This document shows positions 13,616 through 17,699 of a stretch of DNA of 17,699 bases, piece after piece (position 1 is the first letter of the stretch; each line of letters begins with the position of its first letter). Origin of the DNA: CAYXDO01 sp964463485 (lineage in GTDB: Bacteria; Myxococcota; Kuafuiibacteriia; Kuafuiibacteriales; Kuafuiibacteriaceae). The position numbers and the translations under genes are program-made. Under the pieces are notes generated by a model. The model saw only the letters and a program-made list of their open reading frames with translations, was not told where the DNA came from and did no database searches. The stretch spans positions 1-17,699 of the forward strand of contig CAYXDO010000206.1 in the NCBI GenBank assembly GCA_964463485.1, given 5' to 3'.

Positions 13616-13910
13616 GAAAAATCTCCCGCAATACTCGACGCCTTCGCCGAATCGTGTCTCGTCCTCCTTGGAAAGGCGGCCAGCCCCCCATTTCCGCTTG
13701 GCGCGCGGCACGATCTCGAGATCCGCTGCTCCTCGCGCCATGCTCGAGGGTTGCCGCGAACACGAGATCTCGCAAGTCGGATTCGCCCGAATGCCAAAAT
13801 CGGCTGATGCGTCGAGCACCTCGGCAGCTCGAATCTCTTCGAATGCGTCAGCGCAGCGTTCTCGTCGCCGCGATCGCGGCCAAGACGTCGGCATCCCCTC
13901 GTCGAGCTCA
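13616..13910. other. Leader region upstream of the nucleotidyltransferase
   Basis: About 295 bases without a secure gene. The minus-strand frame of the nucleotidyltransferase continues open through it (possible ATG at 13741), giving a basic, low-complexity-looking extension (VPRAKRKWGAGRLSKEDETR). Either the protein has a longer N-terminus, or this is the promoter region and part of the inserted segment. No promoter boxes convincing. Confidence 0.4.
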
Positions 13911-13993
13911 CACGATCGGCGTGTCGGCACGTTTTCTCATACGCGGGCGTCTCGAGGGGCTGAGGAATGAGTTGATCAAGGCGATCAGCGGTC
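13911..13993 (+). pseudogene. 83-bp copy of the acyltransferase gene 3' end
   Basis: Aligns without gaps to 12772-12854, inside the 3' end of the condensation-like gene, with seven mismatches by my count (76/83). The offset is exactly 1139 bp throughout. In frame it reads TIGVSARFLIRGRLEGLRNE, then LIKAIS, against TIGVSARFLTRGQLEGLRSE and LVKAIS in the intact protein. It ends at the base before the stop codon of the minus-strand lipoprotein gene (TCA at 13994-13996). It has no start codon or upstream domain, so it is a displaced gene end. Confidence 0.9.
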
Positions 13994-14713
13994 TCACCAG
14001 ACCTTCGTGCCGGTGGTCGAACCGTACTCCCACGCCAAGCATTTGGCGTCGCACTTGGCCCAGGCGTCGTTTCCGTTGATGGCGTTGACACAAAGGGGAT
14101 AGACGCCATGACCCGTCGAGCCGCACTCGCACAAGTGAGTGCAGTTTGACAGAATCGCTGGCTCGCCCAGCGCGGACCCGCCTGCGTCGACAGGGCTCGC
14201 ATCCTCGCTCGGGACGAGCGAATCGCCCTCGGGGAGAAGTCCACCGACCGAGTCGCGAGAAGTCTGATTCGCGGCAGACAGAGAAACGCCGGAGACTCCA
14301 CCGTGCGGCCGGCAGATGGACTCGCACTTGTTCCAGGCGTCGGCAGCGCTGCTGGCATCGACGTACCCTTGGGCGGCCTCACCGGTGTTCTGGCAGATGC
14401 ATGGATAGCTCGAAACCGTCGCCTGAGCTCCGGAGGTGTTCGGGCTGGTCTGCGAAGAGTCGACCGTCGCGCTGGTCTGCGTCGGGCTGGTCTGCATCGG
14501 GCTGGTCTGCGTCGCGCTGGTTTGCGTTGGGCTGGTTTGCGTTGGGCTGGTTTGCGTTGGGCTGGTGGTGCGAGAAGGAGTGTTGGTCTGGGTCGTGACG
14601 AGCTCGTCTGAGGTTTCGTTGATCTCGCCACCTTCGATTCCGCCGCAGGCAATCAAGAGCCCGGCGGTTCCGGCGCAGAGAAGTTGTTTCAGGGTGTTGA
14701 TCGTCGTCTTCAT
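13994..14713 (-). CDS. Lipoprotein with TQTSP repeats and two Cys-rich DAWxKC modules
   Basis: 239 residues, not a family I can name. Residues 1-22 are a signal peptide with lipobox LIAC (Cys23). A low-complexity linker (about 40-90) is mainly five-residue TQTSP-type repeats. Two similar Cys modules follow: residues 105-134 (Cys105-x-Cys107, TG, DAW, Lys129-Cys130, Cys134) and 195-225 (Cys195-x-Cys197, TG, Cys208, DAW, Lys220-Cys221, Cys225). They share C-x-C, then A-x(3,4)-DAW-x-KC-x(3)-C with almost equal spacing, so they look like one duplicated disulphide-bonded domain. GAGGAG lies 6 nt before the ATG at 14713. Probably an outer-membrane, surface-exposed protein on a flexible stalk; the ligand is unknown. 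GH114 lies upstream on the same strand, with 289 bp between. Confidence 0.88.
   Translation of the reverse strand: MKTTINTLKQLLCAGTAGLLIACGGIEGGEINETSDELVTTQTNTPSRTTSPTQTSPTQTSPTQTSATQTSPMQTSPTQTSATVDSSQTSPNTSGAQATVSSYPCICQNTGEAAQGYVDASSAADAWNKCESICRPHGGVSGVSLSAANQTSRDSVGGLLPEGDSLVPSEDASPVDAGGSALGEPAILSNCTHLCECGSTGHGVYPLCVNAINGNDAWAKCDAKCLAWEYGSTTGTKVW
14471..14560 (-). repeat. Six 15-bp tandem repeats encoding TQTSP units
   Basis: On the plus strand the unit is GCTGGTCTGCGTCGG, repeated six times exactly in phase (14471, 14486, 14501, 14516, 14531, 14546). The last three copies share GCTGGTTTGCGTTGG and are identical, which suggests recent expansion. Unit length is a multiple of three, so copy-number change would alter only the lipoprotein stalk length. 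Confidence 0.9.
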
Positions 14714-15002
14714 GTTCGGCTCCTCGTTTGGGGTTCGAAGAGGATACTAATCAATTGGCATGCCGGGTGGTTTGGCGCGAAATGATTGATGTTTTTCGAC
14801 TTCAGAGCCGCTGGCTCATGCAGCCTACGAATGAATCAGACAGAGGGAGAAGACCCGTGGTGATGTTCTTGTTTGTTGGGCGGTCACATAGGCGCGCTGC
14901 TTGGACGTTTGGCTGACTCGCCAGCAGCCTGGCATCGGCTCGCTGGTGAATCGGGCCCGGGCACGGGCGCGTCATGAGCTTCGGAGCCATTCTCAGCGAC
15001 TG
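14714..15002. other. Intergenic region upstream of the Cys-rich lipoprotein
   Basis: 289 bases with no credible gene. GC is lower than in the genes (32 of 60 bases at 14761-14820), as expected for a promoter region. A perfect GGCATGCC palindrome lies at 14757-14764, about 44 bp upstream of the start codon. A TAGTAT (minus strand, plus 14744-14749) could be a -10 element, but no matching -35 was found. Confidence 0.4.
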
Positions 15003-16076
15003 TCAGCAGCCGTCGTAGACATACGCGCCGGCGCTCGGGGTCGTCAGGTCTCGATCGCGCAGGACGATCGACAGACTCGGGAAATTCTGACAACCGCGGG
15101 TGAAGTCGGCGCGTCTGTATTCGATGACGAGCACCGCGTCTCCATAAGCCGAACGATAAATGTCGCACTCATCATATCGGTTGCACTCCTCCGCCACCAC
15201 GAAGTCCGTACCCAACTCGGCGCGCCGGCCCACCAGCTCCGAGGAGTTCTTTTGAGCGATGCCGAGCCCGACCGAGTGGGCTGCGATCGAGAACAGGCGC
15301 ATCGCGGCCACGTTGTGGTCTTCCGCGAGGAGCCCGCGAGACCGTGAGTAGGAGTCGAGATTGTCGATCTCCACGGCGTCGAAGCCCGCGGAAGCGCAGC
15401 CCTGAATCCAGCCCTCGACGATCTGGGCGACCTCGGTCCGCTTGTTCGGCGTCGACACGTCGATCAGCATCTCCTGCCAATCGGCGTCCACGACGGGGTC
15501 GCCTTGGCCGTCTCGGAGGACCAGATCGGGGTGTTGATCGAGCCAGAAGGACTCCTCGTCGGGCTGAATTTGGAAACCATTGACGTAGCAGATGTTGAAG
15601 AGGCCTGGCGCCACCGCCTCGTTCCGGTCTCGAGCGACGATCTCGACGCCTGCGGGGGGTGAGTAGGCGCCACCGAGTTGATAGTCGAGACCGGCGTTGG
15701 GGGGAGGGAGCGCGAACGAAGTCAGCCCTGAATCAGCTGGGGTCCCGTCCATCGAGCCCGCGTCGCGATCCCCCGCGTCGCTCGGCGCTGAATCCTCTGC
15801 GGCGGCGTCCGAGCCAACGGCGCCGTCAGGGACCAGCGCTGCATCGCCCGAGCCTTGCGGTGCGCCATCGCGCGGCTCAGCGTCCCTCGAGATCGCGTCA
15901 GGGTGGGTGGAGTCAGCGGAGCCGGCGGAATCGAGGGAAGCGGCATCGAACGAACCGACGCCTGCGTCGACTTTCGACTGGACCCCGCTATCGCAAGCAG
16001 TCACGAAGAGGAGCACGAGGAACGTAGGCGCGAAGTGTCGATCGGACTTTGCTTCCACGGGATCGTTCTGGAACAC
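15003..16076 (-). CDS. GH114 (endo-alpha-1,4-polygalactosaminidase-type) lipoprotein
   Basis: 357 residues from GTG 16076; GTG 16058 is an alternative. The signal peptide ends in lipobox VTAC (Cys28). Residues 30-120 are an Asp/Ala/Ser-rich linker typical of surface lipoproteins in myxobacteria. From about 128 the GH114/TM1410-type domain begins: LDYQLGGAYSP, NICYVNGF (161-168) and the diagnostic GFDAVEIDNLDSY (231-243) with acidic residues Glu236, Asp238 and Asp241, then AQKNSSEL and EECNRYDECD. The family cleaves galactosaminogalactan-like exopolysaccharide, so a role in degrading foreign or own matrix is likely. Its start lies only a few bases from the divergent lipoprotein start at 16082/16100. 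A decayed fragment of a second copy lies at 7741-7894. Confidence 0.9.
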   Translation of the reverse strand: MFQNDPVEAKSDRHFAPTFLVLLFVTACDSGVQSKVDAGVGSFDAASLDSAGSADSTHPDAISRDAEPRDGAPQGSGDAALVPDGAVGSDAAAEDSAPSDAGDRDAGSMDGTPADSGLTSFALPPPNAGLDYQLGGAYSPPAGVEIVARDRNEAVAPGLFNICYVNGFQIQPDEESFWLDQHPDLVLRDGQGDPVVDADWQEMLIDVSTPNKRTEVAQIVEGWIQGCASAGFDAVEIDNLDSYSRSRGLLAEDHNVAAMRLFSIAAHSVGLGIAQKNSSELVGRRAELGTDFVVAEECNRYDECDIYRSAYGDAVLVIEYRRADFTRGCQNFPSLSIVLRDRDLTTPSAGAYVYDGC

Positions 16077-16099
16077 GACCTATGATAACACCGAGTCGC

Positions 16100-17650
16100 A
16101 TGAAACGGCTCGCGAGTCTCCTGATCGCGACCCTCCCGCTCTCTTGCTCACCGCATGAACGTGTAGCCCTGGTCTTGCCCGAAGACTTCCTCGCCGGAGC
16201 AGGTTCCATCATCGTCATAGAGCAGGATTCGGACTCATTCCTCCACAAGGAGCTCGCGCCTGCGGATCGATTCCAAGAGGCGATGCCCAAGGACGATCCG
16301 AAGTACGACGGCGAGCCGCGAGTGCTCACCGCGCTCGCTTACGCGGGGACGCCCGACGATTTGCGACTCTCCCCCGGGACGCTGGCTCCATCCAACGCAG
16401 GCGTCGACCGGACAATTGGGCTCGTGCACACGGATACTCAGCCGAGCCTCCCGGAACCCACGTCTTCGGCGGTTTTTCAGTTCTCGGGAGACGGCGTCGA
16501 GGGACCCTCAGCGCTCGGCGAGGCCTCGCCTAGGTTGAAGTCCATGCGTTTCGATCCACTCCCTGGACCGTGTGACCAGCCGGAGGCAAATCCGCTCTTC
16601 ATCGGAGACCTGGCTTCGCTCGAGGCTTATTACTCCGTGCAGATCGATGCCCGCGGTGTGCTTTTCCTGGGTGGCGATCGCGGGATCCCTAGGCCCACCT
16701 GCGACTCGCCGGCCGAGCCCCAGTACCGTCGCTACGCGATCATCGCGACGCTCGACCTCTCGAAGCTCGATCCCAATCGGCCCGCTTCGACGATCTCACC
16801 CAAAGTCGTCGACTTTCCGGATCGATTCACGACCGTCAAGGGACTGATCCTCACGCCAAGGGGCGAGCTCTTCGGCTACGCGACGGTGACTTCGACTGTC
16901 GCGACGATCCCGCCGGCTTTTTTTCGTGCAGACAGCGAGGGCGTACCGACCGAGCTCTGGCCGAGCCCGTTCCAACCCTCCGACTTCGAGGTTCAGAACC
17001 TCCCGACCTGGCAGGAGCTCGAGCTGGCCAATCTGGCCAACGGGAGCGTGCTCGGCTTCACTCCAAGACGGATGTTCGAGATCGATCCACAGACGACCGA
17101 GACCATCGACCGGACTGCCGAGTATCCGCCGGACCTTCGAGCGTTGGGTGACGACGGCCAGCGTGAGTATGCACTCACGGTTCCGAGGCTCTCCGAGACG
17201 CCGACCTTCGGTGGAGCGACGGTACTCAGTCGTCTGCACGGCGGAGACTGGGAGGTCGAGCTCGAGCACACGTCCCCGGTGAGTGAGTCGGACAGGTGGC
17301 CCGTCGCCTCGCTCGCGGTCGGTGCGTCCCGGGTCGTGATGAGCGCAAACTCACAGATTTACCTTCGCGAGGCCTTTCGGGTGTGGTCGGCGACCGATCT
17401 GGGAAAGCCGACGGTGGCCAAGTCAGACGTGGCGATCATCGCCCACGATCGAGCGCTCGTGCTCGGGTTCAGCGGTTTTTCCGCGATCTCGGACCTGCGC
17501 AAGGGTTGGTGTACCATCCCCACCACCGGGTCGGCGCGCTCCGTCAACGAGCTGGTCGTCGACCCAAGCGGTCGGTACGCCGCCGGAATCGACTTCGCCA
17601 ACGCGTGCCGCCGCATCGCCACCTGGGTCGGGTTGTTCTCGTTCCGATGA
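16100..17650 (+). CDS. Large hypothetical lipoprotein, beta-rich
   Basis: 516 residues from ATG 16100; ATG 16082 in frame is an alternative and neither has a good Shine-Dalgarno. The N-terminus MKRLASLLIATLPLSC is a lipoprotein-like signal with an imperfect lipobox (PLSC). The rest is beta-rich, with repeated phrases such as RGVLFLGGDRGIP, LTPRGELFGYATV and VDPSGRYAAGIDFANACRR that recall propeller blades, as in the lipoprotein at 3521, though homology between the two is not evident. There are few Cys, probably forming one or two disulphides. No family recognised. It is divergent from the GH114 lipoprotein, so shared regulation is possible. The stop codon lies in the first unit of a 33-bp tandem repeat. 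Confidence 0.82.
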   Translation: MKRLASLLIATLPLSCSPHERVALVLPEDFLAGAGSIIVIEQDSDSFLHKELAPADRFQEAMPKDDPKYDGEPRVLTALAYAGTPDDLRLSPGTLAPSNAGVDRTIGLVHTDTQPSLPEPTSSAVFQFSGDGVEGPSALGEASPRLKSMRFDPLPGPCDQPEANPLFIGDLASLEAYYSVQIDARGVLFLGGDRGIPRPTCDSPAEPQYRRYAIIATLDLSKLDPNRPASTISPKVVDFPDRFTTVKGLILTPRGELFGYATVTSTVATIPPAFFRADSEGVPTELWPSPFQPSDFEVQNLPTWQELELANLANGSVLGFTPRRMFEIDPQTTETIDRTAEYPPDLRALGDDGQREYALTVPRLSETPTFGGATVLSRLHGGDWEVELEHTSPVSESDRWPVASLAVGASRVVMSANSQIYLREAFRVWSATDLGKPTVAKSDVAIIAHDRALVLGFSGFSAISDLRKGWCTIPTTGSARSVNELVVDPSGRYAAGIDFANACRRIATWVGLFSFR

Positions 17651-17699
17651 ACCGCGGCGAGCGCAGCGAGCCTGCGTCGATGAACCGCGGCGAGCGCAG
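17645..17699 (+). repeat. 33-bp tandem repeat (MNRGERSEPAS-coding unit), cut by window edge
   Basis: The 22 bases at 17645-17666 recur exactly at 17678-17699, a period of 33, so at least 1.7 units are visible and the array probably continues past the window. Read from ATG at 17647-17649 each unit codes MNRGERSEPAS. The first unit overlaps the last sense codon and stop of the lipoprotein gene (CGA TGA). I recall this peptide string from many spurious small ORFs in myxobacterial genomes, so it is probably a dispersed DNA repeat and not a gene. Confidence 0.85.

Noticed and set aside
14471..14560. Tandem repeats considered as a CRISPR array
   Set aside because: Units are contiguous 15-mers without spacers and lie in a coding linker; no cas genes nearby.
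13519..14652. 377-residue minus frame across the Cys-rich lipoprotein and the leader region
   Set aside because: Shadow frame whose length comes from the in-phase 15-bp repeats; it conflicts with a lipoprotein that has a signal peptide and ribosome site.

Overview
The window looks like chromosome from a high-GC Myxococcota-type bacterium (Polyangia or a relative). This is inferred from roughly 65-70% GC in most genes, several lipoproteins with Asp/Ala/Ser-rich or TQTSP linkers, an ECF sigma operon with a DUF3106-like exported protein, and an 11-residue-coding repeat (MNRGERSEPAS) at the right edge that I recall from myxobacterial genomes. No rRNA, tRNA, CRISPR array, transposase or integrase is visible.

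Layout. 1-219: non-coding, with GGNACC and AGTTT tandem repeats. 220-3290 (minus): an exported caspase-like (clan CD) protein and, upstream of it, an ALDH7-type aminoadipate-semialdehyde dehydrogenase. 3521-7714 (plus): a large propeller-like lipoprotein, then four translationally coupled genes (ECF sigma factor, zinc-finger anti-sigma factor, small acidic exported protein, Tat-type DUF3106-like repeat protein), then a two-CBS protein. 7741-7894: a decayed 3' remnant of a GH114 gene. 7896-9090 (minus): a lower-GC three-gene module with a HYD1-type ADP-ribosyltransferase toxin and two immunity-like proteins. 9091-9560: non-coding, with a CTCTGTG-type dispersed repeat. 9561-12862 (plus): a lipid or natural-product cassette of SDR reductase, acyl-adenylating ligase (apparently with a CTG start) and a standalone condensation-like acyltransferase. 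12863-13993: strong hairpins, a minus-strand nucleotidyltransferase, and an 83-bp near-copy of the 3' end of the condensation gene. 13994-16076 (minus): a Cys-rich lipoprotein with two DAWxKC modules, and an intact GH114 lipoprotein. 16100-17650 (plus): another large lipoprotein, followed by the start of a 33-bp tandem repeat.

How the genes may work together. The sigma/anti-sigma pair and the two exported proteins look like one envelope-stress unit. All three internal junctions are 4-nt ATGA overlaps. The anti-sigma tail and the small protein share the same acidic hexapeptide repeat, while the fourth protein is strongly basic and built of seven 18-residue repeats. This is the best candidate for an under-described system here. 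The SDR, ligase and acyltransferase probably activate, reduce and transfer an acyl group. Two accessory modules, the toxin module and the nucleotidyltransferase, each lie next to a truncated 3' fragment of a gene that is also present intact in this window, which points to insertion by recombination at gene 3' ends.
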